Source of the DNA: Streptomyces sp. NBC_01571
GTDB lineage: Bacteria > Actinomycetota > Actinomycetes > Streptomycetales > Streptomycetaceae
Reading direction: 5' to 3'
Length of the DNA: 64,000 nucleotides
Assembly: GCF_026339875.1 (NCBI RefSeq)
Contig: NZ_JAPEPZ010000001.1
Span: 7,378,001-7,442,000, forward strand
Position numbers and translations under genes: made by a program. Below, piece by piece: positions 1-8,984 of this stretch. Numbering within the stretch: position 1 is the stretch's first letter; each line of letters begins with the position of its first letter. The notes under the pieces were generated by a model, which saw only the letters and a list, made by a program, of their open reading frames with translations, was not told the origin of the DNA and did no database searches.

Positions 1-1152
1 CACAACCACCCGGTCGTCCTGGAGGCGATCAGGAAAGTCCTCGACTCCGGGGCGCCGTTGCACGTCCTCGACCTCGCCACCCCCGTCAAGGACGCCTTCA
101 CCACCGAGCTGTTCCGCACCCTGCCCCCGGAGTTCGCCGCACGCGCCCGGGTGCAGTTCTGCGGACCGGCCGGGACCGACGCCGTCGAGGCCGCGTTCAA
201 ACTGGTGCGCGCGGCCACCGGACGCACCGGGATGCTCGCGTTCACCGGCGCCTATCACGGGATGACCGCGGGAGCGCTCGAAGCGTCCGGCGGCGCGAGT
301 GACGTCCGGGTCGCACGCCTGCCGTACCCCCAGGACTACCGCTGCCCCTTCGGTATCGGCGGCGAGCGCGGCGCGGAACTCGCCGCGCGCTGGACCGAGT
401 CCGTGCTCGACGACCCCAAGTCGGGCGTGCCGCTCCCCGCCGGGATGATCCTCGAACCCGTCCAGGGCGAGGGCGGGGTGATTCCCGCGCCGGACCCCTG
501 GATGCGGCGGATGCGCGAGATCACGGCGGCCCGGTCCATCCCGCTGATCGCGGACGAGGTCCAGACGGGAGTGGGCCGCACGGGCACCTTCTGGGCGGTG
601 GAGCACAGCGGGATCACCCCGGACGTGATGGTCCTGTCCAAGGCCATCGGCGGCAGCCTGCCGCTCGCGGTCGTCGTCTACCGCGACGACCTCGACGTCT
701 GGCAGCCGGGCGCCCACGCCGGCACCTTCCGCGGCAACCAACTCGCCATGGCGGCGGGCACGGCGACTCTCGCGTACGTCCGCGAGAACCGACTCGCGGA
801 GCGCGCCGCGACCCTGGGCGCCCGCATGATCACCGAACTCCGGCGGCTCGCCGGGGAGTTCTCCTGCATCGGCGACGTACGGGGCCGCGGGCTCATGATC
901 GGTGTCGAGCTGGTGCACCCCGAGACGCCCTCCGACCCGGCCGCCGACCGGCCCCGGCCCGCCGCCCCGGAACTCGCCGCCGCCGTGCAGCGCGCGTGCC
1001 TGCGCCGCGGCCTGATCGTCGAACTGGGCGGTCGGCACGCCAGCGTCGTCCGGCTTCTGCCACCGCTGACGATCACCGACGAACAGGCGGCCGCGGTCCT
1101 CGACCGGCTGGCGGACGCGGTGGGCGCGGTGGCGCGCGGGGGATCGGGCTGA
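1..1152 (+). CDS. Diaminobutyrate--2-oxoglutarate aminotransferase, 5'-truncated
   Basis: The reading frame is open from the first base (HNHPVVLEAIRKVLDSG), so the true start lies upstream of the window. This is a class III, PLP-dependent aminotransferase. Visible marks are GPAGTDAVEAAFKLVR and YHGMT for cofactor binding, LIADEVQTGVGRTG with the PLP-contacting Asp, and VLSKAIGGSLPL with the Schiff-base Lys. The phrasing is typical of the DABA aminotransferases (RhbA/Dat type) that make 2,4-diaminobutyrate from aspartate semialdehyde and glutamate. Followed by two IucA/IucC synthetases and an acyltransferase, it most likely supplies the diamine backbone of a hydroxamate siderophore. An EctB-like ectoine role is less likely, since no ectA or ectC is nearby. 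Confidence 0.85.
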   Translation, partial: HNHPVVLEAIRKVLDSGAPLHVLDLATPVKDAFTTELFRTLPPEFAARARVQFCGPAGTDAVEAAFKLVRAATGRTGMLAFTGAYHGMTAGALEASGGASDVRVARLPYPQDYRCPFGIGGERGAELAARWTESVLDDPKSGVPLPAGMILEPVQGEGGVIPAPDPWMRRMREITAARSIPLIADEVQTGVGRTGTFWAVEHSGITPDVMVLSKAIGGSLPLAVVVYRDDLDVWQPGAHAGTFRGNQLAMAAGTATLAYVRENRLAERAATLGARMITELRRLAGEFSCIGDVRGRGLMIGVELVHPETPSDPAADRPRPAAPELAAAVQRACLRRGLIVELGGRHASVVRLLPPLTITDEQAAAVLDRLADAVGAVARGGSG

Positions 1153-1352
1153 GGGGGCGCGCCGACCGGTCCGGTCCGCCCGTCCCGGCGGCCTCGTCGC
1201 CGCCCCGCACACTGCCCGACCCCGCCTCGACGACCCGCAGCCGTAGCCACCCTCCCGGCCCGACCGGCCGGGAAACGCCGAAGACCCCACGCACCCCGGT
1301 CCCGCCCCGGCTCGTGGCCGCACGAGCCCGAACGACCCCACGAGGAACTCTC

Positions 1353-3545
1353 TTGAACGCCACCCCCGCACCCGACGGCCGTTTCGTCACCCCCGAGCGA
1401 GCGGGACGTGGCACGCACATCCCGCTCGTCGCGGATGCCGAATCGGTCCCCCGGCAGAAGGGAGGGACCCAGGAGGCCGAGCGGCCGCGCGGCGCCACCA
1501 CCGACCTGCTGGAGCACCCTGTCGCCCACACCGCGGCCCAGGCGGCGACGGTGGAGAACCTGCTGCGCTGCTGGGTACGGGAGAACGACCTCGCCGCACC
1601 CGTCGACGGCATCCTGCGCATCCCCCTCCCGGCCAGCGGGACGTCCCTCCTGGTCCCGGTCCACTACTGGTCCCCGACGGGCTGGCACCGTTTCGGGCTC
1701 CCGCATCTCGCCGCCGCCCCCGAGGGGGCACCGCCCGCCGACGCGGTCACGGTGGCGGCGCTGCTCGCGCGCCAGCCGACGCCGGGCACCGGGACGACGT
1801 CCGCGACCGGCTGGGCACCGGAAGAGGACACGGCCCCGGCGTCCGGAACGGACCGTGCCCCGGCGTTCGGTACGGCTCCCGCGCCCATGCCGGGTACGGC
1901 CCCCGCGCCCGCGCCGGGTACGGCTTCCGCGCCCGCGCCGGGTACGGCTTCCGCGCCGGGTACGGCTTCCGCGCCCGAGTCCGACCCCGGCCCTGACACG
2001 GGCACCGGCATCGCGAACCGTAAGGACACCGCGCTCCCGTACGTCACGGATCCCGTGCCCGCGTGCCACCCCGTCGGTGACGGGTCCGACCTGGTCGGAC
2101 GGGTCGCCGACTCCGTACGCCGGACCGTGGTGTTCATCAGCGACCGCAGAGAGCGGCCCGCCGACACCCCCGACCTCTTTCTCGCGGCCGAGCAGGCGCT
2201 CCTGCTGGGGCACCCCCTGCACCCCACCCCGAAGAGCCGGGAGGAACTCTCCGAGGCCGAGATGCCGTTGTACTCACCCGAGTTGCGCGGTTCGTTCCCG
2301 CTGCACTGGATGGCGGTAGCCCCCTCGCTGCTGGCGTCCGACTCGGCGTGGACGGAGCGCGGCCGCCCTGTCTCCGCGCAGCAGCTCACCGCACGGCTGG
2401 CCGGAGCCGGCCTGCCGCTGCCCGACGGGTACGCCGCCCTGCCGCTGCACCCCTGGCAGATGGGCGAGGTCAGGCACCGCCCCGGGACCGCGGCCCTGCT
2501 CGACGCGGGACTGCTCCAGGACCTCGGCCCGTACGGCTCCCCCTGGCATCCCACGTCCTCCGTCCGCACCCTCTACCGTCCGGGCACCCCCGCGATGCTG
2601 AAGCTGTCGCTGGGCCTGCGGATCACCAACTCCCGCCGGGAGAACCTCCGTAAGGAGCTCCACCGCGGTGTGGAGGTCCACCGGCTGCTGCGCGGCGGCC
2701 TGTCCAAGAAGTGGCAGGCCGCCCACCCGGGCTTCGACATCGTCCGTGACCCGGCCTGGCTCGCCGTCGACACCCCCGACGGGACACCCCTGACCGGCCT
2801 CGACGTGATGATCCGCCACAACCCGTTCGGCGCGACGGACGACGCCGGCTGCGTCGCCGGGCTGGTCTCGCCCCGGCCGCACGCCCAGCCCGGCGCCCGC
2901 GCCGACGCCGAGCGGAGGCCCGTCATGCGGTCCCGGCTCGCCGAGATCGTCACCCGGCTCGCCGGCCGCGCCGGCCGGCCCCGCGGGGCTGTCGCCACCG
3001 AGTGGTTCCTGCGCTATCTGGAACAGGTCGTCCGCCCCGTGCTCTGGCTCGACGGCGAAGCCGGAATCGCGCTGGAGGCCCACCAGCAGAACACCCTGGT
3101 CCTGCTCGACCGCGAGGGATGGCCCGTCGGCGGACGCTACCGCGACAACCAGGGCTACTACTTCCGCGCGTCACGGCGCGCGGAACTCGACGCCCGGCTG
3201 CCCGGCATCGGCGTGCGCAGCGACACCTTCGTCTGCGACGAGGTCACCGACGAACGCTTCGCCTACTACCTCGCCATCAACAACGTGTTCGGTCTCATCG
3301 GCGCGTTCGGCTCCCAACGCCTCGCCGAGGAGCGGCTGTTGCTCGCCGCCTTCCGCCGCTTCCTCACCGAGGTGGCCGCGGGCCCGGGACGCCTGGGCAC
3401 GCCACTGCCCTCCCTCCTGCTCGACTCGCCCGTTCTGCGCTGCAAGGCCAACCTGCTCACCCGGCTGCACGGCCTCGACGAACTCGTCGGCCCGGTCGAC
3501 ACCCAGTCCGTCTACGTCACCGTCACCAACCCCCTTCGTTCCTGA
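1353..3545 (+). CDS. IucA/IucC family NIS siderophore synthetase (first copy)
   Basis: An ATP-dependent siderophore synthetase that condenses a carboxylate (usually citrate) with an amine or hydroxylamine. I start it at a TTG with GAGGA six bases upstream, giving 730 residues. An open frame exists further upstream, but it overlaps the aminotransferase and is low complexity. The N-terminal ENLLRCWVREN motif, LPLHPWQ, the basic KLSLGLRITNSRRENLRKEL segment and the C-terminal FhuF-like iron-reductase region are all visible. The arginine-rich TNSRREN segment resembles IucA-type (type A) enzymes acting on free citrate. An unusual Ala/Pro/Gly/Thr repeat insert of about 60 residues sits near residues 173-210, ahead of the core domain. 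It precedes the acyltransferase gene by 39 bp. Confidence 0.88.
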   Translation: MNATPAPDGRFVTPERAGRGTHIPLVADAESVPRQKGGTQEAERPRGATTDLLEHPVAHTAAQAATVENLLRCWVRENDLAAPVDGILRIPLPASGTSLLVPVHYWSPTGWHRFGLPHLAAAPEGAPPADAVTVAALLARQPTPGTGTTSATGWAPEEDTAPASGTDRAPAFGTAPAPMPGTAPAPAPGTASAPAPGTASAPGTASAPESDPGPDTGTGIANRKDTALPYVTDPVPACHPVGDGSDLVGRVADSVRRTVVFISDRRERPADTPDLFLAAEQALLLGHPLHPTPKSREELSEAEMPLYSPELRGSFPLHWMAVAPSLLASDSAWTERGRPVSAQQLTARLAGAGLPLPDGYAALPLHPWQMGEVRHRPGTAALLDAGLLQDLGPYGSPWHPTSSVRTLYRPGTPAMLKLSLGLRITNSRRENLRKELHRGVEVHRLLRGGLSKKWQAAHPGFDIVRDPAWLAVDTPDGTPLTGLDVMIRHNPFGATDDAGCVAGLVSPRPHAQPGARADAERRPVMRSRLAEIVTRLAGRAGRPRGAVATEWFLRYLEQVVRPVLWLDGEAGIALEAHQQNTLVLLDREGWPVGGRYRDNQGYYFRASRRAELDARLPGIGVRSDTFVCDEVTDERFAYYLAINNVFGLIGAFGSQRLAEERLLLAAFRRFLTEVAAGPGRLGTPLPSLLLDSPVLRCKANLLTRLHGLDELVGPVDTQSVYVTVTNPLRS
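1869..1979 (+). repeat. 24-bp in-frame tandem repeat inside the first synthetase
   Basis: Units beginning GGTACGGC recur at 1869, 1893, 1917, 1941 and 1959. Three are 24 bp, one 18 bp and one 21 bp, so the frame is always kept. They encode GT-AP-AP-type Pro/Ala/Gly/Thr repeats, a probably flexible linker between the N-terminal segment and the synthetase core. Confidence 0.85.
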
Positions 3546-3584
3546 GGGACATGACCCACCCCGTCTCCTGAGAGGAGCGTCGCC

Positions 3585-4619
3585 GTGCCTCCCACCGATG
3601 CGAGCGCCGACGCCGGTACCGCCCCCGACACCGATCCCGGCGCGGACCCGTACCCCGACCCGGGCACGGACTGCGAGGACACTCTCGACCTGCGCCTGCC
3701 CGACGAGCTGATCGCCCTGTTCGGCGGCACACCCGAGCCGGCCGAGCCCGGCGGCCCGGTCGAGCCGATCGGATCAGCCGCGCCGGTCTTGCCGGTCGAG
3801 CCGATCGGGTCAGCCGGATCGGCAGGGTCGATCGGGTCAGTCGGGTCAGTCGGGTCAGTCGGGTCGGCGGGGTCGGTCGGGGAATTCCGGGGAGACGGCC
3901 GGTCCGGGGAGGCCGGTGCGTACGCCGGCGCGTCCCGGGGACCCGGCGTGGTCGACGGAAACCCGCCCGCCGAGGTCCGCGCGGGCATGGGCGGAGACCA
4001 CCGCGGTGCGGGCGCGGTCCACTCCGCTCCCGTCGGGGCCGCCCGTGACGACCTGCTCGGCGGCATCGGCGACTGGGGTCCGACCGCCACGCCCGTGGGC
4101 ACCTTCCAGCTGGTTCCGGTACGAGTGGAACGCGATCTCCCGCTCGTCACCCGATGGATGAACGACCCCGCCGTCTCGGCCTTCTGGGAGCTGGCGGGAC
4201 CCGAGTCGGTGACCGAGGAGCATCTGAACCGACAGCTCGACGGCGACGGCCGCAGCGTGCCCTGTATCGGCCTGCTGGAAGACACACCCGTGAGCTACTG
4301 GGAGATCTACCGCGCGGACCTCGACCACCTCGCCCGCCACTATCCCGCCCGCCCGCACGATACGGGAATCCATCTGCTCATCGGCGGAGTCGCCCATCGT
4401 GGCCACGGTCTCGGCTCGGCCCTGCTCAGAGCCGTCGCCGATCTCGTACTGGACCGGCGTCCCGCCTGCGCACGGGTCGTGGCCGAACCCGATCTGCGCA
4501 ACATCCCCTCCGTCTCCGCCTTCCTGAGCGGGGGTTTCCGGTTCTCCGCGGAGGTCGAACTGCCCGGCAAGAGGGCAGCCCTCATGATGCGCGACCGGGC
4601 CCTGCGCGACTTGATGTAG
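3585..4619 (+). CDS. GNAT-family siderophore N-acyltransferase (IucB/RhbD-like) with long disordered N-terminus
   Basis: The GTG start has AGAGGAG seven bases upstream, giving 344 residues. The GNAT domain occupies about residues 165-344: VGTFQLVPVRVERDLPLV, then YWEIYRADLDHLARHYP and DTGIHLLIGG, followed by the acetyl-CoA loop HRGHGLGSALL. YWE-Y and D-G-HLLIG are hallmarks of the acyltransferases that acylate N-hydroxylated diamines in aerobactin, rhizobactin and mycobactin pathways, so acylation of an N-hydroxy-diaminopropane or similar amine is inferred. The first 165 residues are Asp/Pro then Gly/Ser/Val-rich, contain a 9-bp DNA repeat, and are probably disordered. A typical IucB relative needs only about 180-330 residues. 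Confidence 0.82.
   Translation: MPPTDASADAGTAPDTDPGADPYPDPGTDCEDTLDLRLPDELIALFGGTPEPAEPGGPVEPIGSAAPVLPVEPIGSAGSAGSIGSVGSVGSVGSAGSVGEFRGDGRSGEAGAYAGASRGPGVVDGNPPAEVRAGMGGDHRGAGAVHSAPVGAARDDLLGGIGDWGPTATPVGTFQLVPVRVERDLPLVTRWMNDPAVSAFWELAGPESVTEEHLNRQLDGDGRSVPCIGLLEDTPVSYWEIYRADLDHLARHYPARPHDTGIHLLIGGVAHRGHGLGSALLRAVADLVLDRRPACARVVAEPDLRNIPSVSAFLSGGFRFSAEVELPGKRAALMMRDRALRDLM
3832..3876 (+). repeat. 9-bp in-frame tandem repeat in the acyltransferase gene
   Basis: Five consecutive units close to TCGGGTCAG encode Gly-Ser-Val or Gly-Ser-Ala triplets in the N-terminal extension. Upstream, a degenerate longer copy (CCGGTCGAGCCGATCGG at about 3756 and 3793) belongs to the same low-complexity stretch. 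All units keep the frame. Confidence 0.8.
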
Positions 4620-4676
4620 ATCCGTCACTCTCCGTACTCCACTCGTCCCGTTCCGGTTCCCCGTCGAGGAGTCCCC

Positions 4677-6569
4677 GTGCCGAATCCGTCCGCAAGCCCG
4701 GCATCCGAAGGACTGTCCGCCCTGTACGACCCGCCCGAGCTGCGCGAGGACCGCTGGGAGCGGGCCGGCCGCCGACTGCTCGCGAAGATGATCGGGGAGT
4801 TCGCGCACGAGGAGATCGTCCGACCGGAACAGGGTCCCCCGCGTCCGTCGGTGCACCGCGACGCGCCGCACCGCGACGCCCCGCACCGCGACGCTCCCCA
4901 CGCCGACACCCTTCGCCCGTACACCCTCCGGCTCGACGCCGGCGACCGCCTTTCCTTCCGCGCCCGCCGCCTCTCGTACGACAGTTGGCGCGTCGACCCC
5001 GCCTCGCTCACCCTCACGGAAGAGGGGAAGGAACCGTGTCCCTTCACCGACCCGCTCGGCTTCCTCACCCGGGCCCGCGGCACGCTGGAGCTGGACGGCG
5101 CGACGCTGGGCCACGCCCTGCGCGAGCTCAGCACGACGCTCGCCGCGGACGTGCGCCTCGACCGTGACGCCCGTACGGCCGCCGAATTAGCCGACCTCGG
5201 GTACGCCGAACTGGAGGGCCATCAGACCGGCCACCCCTGGATCGTGCTCAACAAGGGCCGCCTCGGCTTCTCCGCGCGGGACGCCGCCGCCTGGGCCCCC
5301 GAGGCCCGCCGGGCCACGCCCCTTCCCTGGATCGCGGTGCACACGACGCTGGCCACGTACCGGGGGGTCGGCGGCCTCGACACCGCGGAACAGCTCTACG
5401 CACGCGAACTGGCTCCCGCCACCCGTGAGGCCTTCGACGAGGTCCTGCGCACCCGCGGACTCGCACCGGACTCGTACCTCTACCTGCCCGTGCACCCGTG
5501 GCAGTGGGACGACGTCGTGCTGCCGCTGTTCGCGCCGCATGTCGCCGCGGGAGCGATCGTGCCGCTGCCCTCCGACGGTGATCTGCGCCTGCCCCAGCAG
5601 TCGATCCGCACCTTCCTCAACGTCTCGCGCCCGGACCGGCACACGGTGAAGCTTCCGCTGTCCGTCCTCAACACACTGGTGTGGCGGGGCCTCCCCACGG
5701 AGCGCACGCTCGCGGCCCCCGCCGTCACCGCCTGGATGCGGACCCTGAGGGACGCCGACCCGTTCCTGCGCGACACCTGCGGGGTGATCCTGCTCGGCGA
5801 GGTCGCCTCGGTCACCGTCCACCACCCCGTGTACGACGGACTGCCCGAAGTGCCCTACCAGTACCGGGAACTGCTCGGCGCGATCTGGCGCGAGCCGGTC
5901 TCGCGGCACCTCGCACCCGGCGAGCGTGCCCGCACCCTGGCCGCCCTCCTGCACACCGATCCCCAGGGACGCGCCTTCACCGCGGAGCTGGTCGCCCGCT
6001 CCGGTCTCGCCCCCCGGGCCTGGCTGCGCCGGCTCTTCACCGCGCTCCTGCCACCGCTCCTGCACTTCCTCTATCGCTACGGCACGGTGTTCAGCCCCCA
6101 CGGAGAGAACGCGATCGTCGTCTTCGACGACCACGACGTACCGGTCCGACTCGCCGTGAAGGACTTCGTCGACGACGTCAACGTGAGCGCGGATCCGCTG
6201 CCCGAGCACTCCTCCATGCCCGACGAGGTGCGCGACGTGCTGCTGACCGAGCCGCCGGCCTTCCTGACCCAGTTCATCCACTCCGGGCTCTTCGTAGGGG
6301 TCTTCCGCTATCTCGCGCCGCTCTGCGAGGAACAACTGGGCGTTCCGGAGGCCGAGTTCTGGTCACTCGTCCGCGCCGAGGTCGTCCGCCACCAGACCCG
6401 CTTCCCGGAGCTCAAGGAACGTCACGAGACGTTCGACCTGCTCACCCCGCGTATCGAGCGCCTGTGCCTGAACCGCAACCGGCTGCATCTCGACGGCTAC
6501 CGCGACCGCCCCGAGCGCCCCCACGCCGCCGTGCACGGCACCGTACCGAACCCCCTCCACACGTCGTGA
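4677..6569 (+). CDS. IucA/IucC family NIS siderophore synthetase (second copy)
   Basis: The GTG start has GAGGA six bases upstream, giving 630 residues, close to the family's usual length. The ATP-grasp-like NIS core shows LPVHPWQWDD, then QQSIRTF and HTVKLPLSVLNT with RGLP. The C-terminal FhuF-like part includes GENAIVVFDD and KDFVDDVNVS, a nucleotide/metal-binding region. KLPLSVLNT-WRGL resembles IucC/AlcC-type enzymes that finish a monoamidated citrate or cyclise ω-amino acids, unlike the first copy, so the two synthetases probably act in succession. A 15-bp repeat near the N-terminus adds HRDAP units. Substrate specificity cannot be fixed from sequence alone. It is the last gene of the operon in this window. 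Confidence 0.88.
   Translation: MPNPSASPASEGLSALYDPPELREDRWERAGRRLLAKMIGEFAHEEIVRPEQGPPRPSVHRDAPHRDAPHRDAPHADTLRPYTLRLDAGDRLSFRARRLSYDSWRVDPASLTLTEEGKEPCPFTDPLGFLTRARGTLELDGATLGHALRELSTTLAADVRLDRDARTAAELADLGYAELEGHQTGHPWIVLNKGRLGFSARDAAAWAPEARRATPLPWIAVHTTLATYRGVGGLDTAEQLYARELAPATREAFDEVLRTRGLAPDSYLYLPVHPWQWDDVVLPLFAPHVAAGAIVPLPSDGDLRLPQQSIRTFLNVSRPDRHTVKLPLSVLNTLVWRGLPTERTLAAPAVTAWMRTLRDADPFLRDTCGVILLGEVASVTVHHPVYDGLPEVPYQYRELLGAIWREPVSRHLAPGERARTLAALLHTDPQGRAFTAELVARSGLAPRAWLRRLFTALLPPLLHFLYRYGTVFSPHGENAIVVFDDHDVPVRLAVKDFVDDVNVSADPLPEHSSMPDEVRDVLLTEPPAFLTQFIHSGLFVGVFRYLAPLCEEQLGVPEAEFWSLVRAEVVRHQTRFPELKERHETFDLLTPRIERLCLNRNRLHLDGYRDRPERPHAAVHGTVPNPLHTS
4854..4913 (+). repeat. 15-bp in-frame tandem repeat in the second synthetase
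   Basis: Three near-identical units (CACCGCGACGCGCCG type) and a diverged fourth encode His-Arg-Asp-Ala-Pro repeats near residues 60-79, just before the conserved part of the protein. Confidence 0.85.
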
Positions 6570-6684
6570 TCACCCGACCCGCCCCCGTCGTCATGACCCG
6601 CGCCGCGACCGTCGTCCTGATCATGTCCGTCGTCCGGGCCGTGATCGCCCGGTTGTCGGTGGAGCCCCGTAGGCTGGCATCGCT

Positions 6685-8715
6685 ATGACAGAGCCCTCAC
6701 TCCCCGAACTCCTGCATGCCGCCGTCACCGCCGTCGGCGGCACGGAGCGCCCTGGCCAGGTGACCATGGCCGAAGCCGTCGCGGGTGCCATCGACGACAG
6801 CTCCCACCTGCTGGTGCAGGCGGGCACCGGCACCGGAAAGTCGCTCGGCTACCTGGTGCCCGCGCTCGCCCACGGGGAGCGCGTCGTCGTGGCGACAGCC
6901 ACCCTGGCGCTCCAGCGACAGCTCGTGGAGCGTGATCTTCCACGGACCGTGGACGCGCTGCATCCGCTGCTGCGCCGCCGCCCCGAGTTCGCGATGCTCA
7001 AGGGCCGGTCGAACTATCTGTGCCTGCACCGGCTGCACGAGGGTGTGCCGCAGGAGGAGGAAGAGGGCCTCTTCGACCAGTTCGAGGCCGCCGCGCCCAC
7101 CAGCAAGCTGGGCCAGGACCTGCTGCGCCTGCGGGACTGGTCGGACGAGACCGAGACCGGTGACCGTGACAACCTCACGCCCGGCGTCTCCGACCGGGCC
7201 TGGAGCCAGGTGTCCGTGTCGTCCCGGGAATGTCTGGGCGCGAGCAAATGCGCCTACGGAGCGGAGTGCTTCGCGGAGATGGCCCGCGAGCGCGCCAAGC
7301 TCGCCGAGGTCGTCGTCACCAACCACGCGCTGCTCGCGATCGACGCCATCGAGGGCGCGCCGGTCCTCCCGCAGCACGAGGTGCTGATCGTCGACGAGGC
7401 CCATGAGCTGGTCTCCCGGGTCACCGGCGTCGCGACCGGCGAGCTCACCCCCGGCCAGGTCAACCGTGCCGTCCGGCGCGCCGCGCGGCTCGTCAACGAG
7501 AAGGCGGCCGACCAGTTGCAGACCGCCGCCGAAGGCTTCGAGCGGCTGATGGAGCTGGCGCTTCCCGGACGTCTGGAGGAGATCCCGGAGGATCTCGGAT
7601 ACGCGCTGATGGCACTGCGTGACGCCGCGCGCACGGTGATCTCGGCGATCGGCTCCACCCGCGACAAGTCCGTCCAGGACGAGGACGCGGTCCGCAAACA
7701 GGCCCTCGCCGCGGTGGAGTCGGTCCACGACGTGGCGGAGCGGATCACCAACGGCTCCGAATGGGACGTCGTCTGGTACGAGCGCCACGACCGCTTCGGT
7801 GCGTCGCTGCGGGTGGCCCCCATGTCGGTGTCCGGTCTCCTCAGGGAGAAGCTCTTCTCGGACCGGTCGGTCGTACTGACGTCGGCCACCCTGAAGCTCG
7901 GCGGCGACTTCAACGGAGTGGGGGCCTCGCTGGGGCTCGCCCCGGAGGGCACGGAGGGCGACGACCTCCCGCAGTGGAAGGGCGTCGACGTCGGCTCGCC
8001 CTTCGACTATCCCCGGCAGGGCATTCTGTACGTGGCCAAGCACCTGGCACGCCCCGCGCGTGACGGCGACCGCGGCGACATGCTCGACGAGCTCACCGAG
8101 CTGATCAAGTCCGCCGGGGGCCGCACACTGGGCCTGTTCTCCTCGATGCGGGCCGCCCAGCTCGCGGCGGAGGAGCTGCGCACGCGCATCCCCGAGTACC
8201 CCATCCTGCTGCAGGGCGAGGAGACGCTCGGCGAGCTGATCAAGAACTTCGCGGCCGACCCGAAGACCTGTCTGTTCGGCACGCTCTCGCTCTGGCAGGG
8301 CGTGGACGTCCCCGGCCCCAGCTGTCAGCTGGTCGTCATGGACAAGATCCCCTTCCCGCGCCCCGACGATCCGCTGATGAGCGCCCGCCAGAAGGCCGTC
8401 GAGGACAACGGCGGCAACGGCTTCATGGCCGTCGCCGCCACGCACGCGGCGCTGCTCATGGCACAGGGCGCCGGCCGTCTCGTCCGCGCCACGGGGGACC
8501 GTGGTGTCGTAGCGGTGCTGGACCAGCGCCTGGCCACCGCACGCTACGGCAGCTATCTCAAGGCCTCGCTGCCCGACTTCTGGTACACGACGGACCGCAA
8601 CCAGGTCCGGAGGTCGCTCGCGGCGATCGACGAGGCGGCCCGGAAGGCGGAGGACGCACCGAACGGGCGGAAGGCGGAGGAGGCGGAGGAGGACCGGAGG
8701 GTCGAGGAGGCGTAG
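6685..8715 (+). CDS. dinG: DinG/XPD-family ATP-dependent DNA helicase
   Basis: A superfamily 2 iron-sulfur helicase of 676 residues, usual DinG length. Walker A is AGTGTGKS (residues 46-53) and the DEAH box is VLIVDEAHEL. Cysteines 113, 183, 189 and 195 have the spacing of the four [4Fe-4S] ligands of E. coli DinG. The C-terminal motor domain has LFGTLSLWQGVDVPG and the arginine finger in QGAGRLVRA. It should unwind 5'-tailed or R-loop DNA in repair. TAGGCT at 6670-6675 lies nine bases before the ATG with no Shine-Dalgarno, suggesting a leaderless transcript independent of the siderophore operon. It converges on lexA, but I see no SOS box in front of it. The C-terminus is Glu-rich. Confidence 0.9.
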   Translation: MTEPSLPELLHAAVTAVGGTERPGQVTMAEAVAGAIDDSSHLLVQAGTGTGKSLGYLVPALAHGERVVVATATLALQRQLVERDLPRTVDALHPLLRRRPEFAMLKGRSNYLCLHRLHEGVPQEEEEGLFDQFEAAAPTSKLGQDLLRLRDWSDETETGDRDNLTPGVSDRAWSQVSVSSRECLGASKCAYGAECFAEMARERAKLAEVVVTNHALLAIDAIEGAPVLPQHEVLIVDEAHELVSRVTGVATGELTPGQVNRAVRRAARLVNEKAADQLQTAAEGFERLMELALPGRLEEIPEDLGYALMALRDAARTVISAIGSTRDKSVQDEDAVRKQALAAVESVHDVAERITNGSEWDVVWYERHDRFGASLRVAPMSVSGLLREKLFSDRSVVLTSATLKLGGDFNGVGASLGLAPEGTEGDDLPQWKGVDVGSPFDYPRQGILYVAKHLARPARDGDRGDMLDELTELIKSAGGRTLGLFSSMRAAQLAAEELRTRIPEYPILLQGEETLGELIKNFAADPKTCLFGTLSLWQGVDVPGPSCQLVVMDKIPFPRPDDPLMSARQKAVEDNGGNGFMAVAATHAALLMAQGAGRLVRATGDRGVVAVLDQRLATARYGSYLKASLPDFWYTTDRNQVRRSLAAIDEAARKAEDAPNGRKAEEAEEDRRVEEA

Positions 8716-8910
8716 CCGCTGCCCGCCGAGGCCCGGTCGGTTCGAGCGGTGCTCGGGGCAGAGGCGAGGAGCGCAGGGTGTCCCGATCGATGGTCACCGT
8801 CGAGGGACACCCGCGATGGCCACCGAGGCCCGGGTGCGAAGGCGCGGAACGCCGGGGCGCTCTGCGGGCCGGACGACCTCACCGCGGGTGGCCGCGCGAG
8901 AGGACGTGCA

Positions 8911-8945
8911 GGGCCCCGGAACCGGCGCAGTTGGTCCCGGGGCCC
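8911..8945. terminator. Bidirectional hairpin between dinG and lexA
   Basis: Arms GGGCCCCGGAACC and GGTCCCGGGGCCC pair at 12 of 13 positions around a 9-base loop, in the convergent gap. There is no T-run, as is common in Streptomyces. A G8 run follows at about 8950. Confidence 0.75.
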
Positions 8946-8984
8946 GGTCAGGGGGGGGCGGTCGGTGCCGCCCGGCACGCGCTG

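Noticed and set aside
996..1352. Longer N-terminus for the first NIS synthetase
   Set aside because: It would overlap the aminotransferase by about 157 bp and add only Pro/Arg-rich sequence. The TTG at 1353 has a clear ribosome site.
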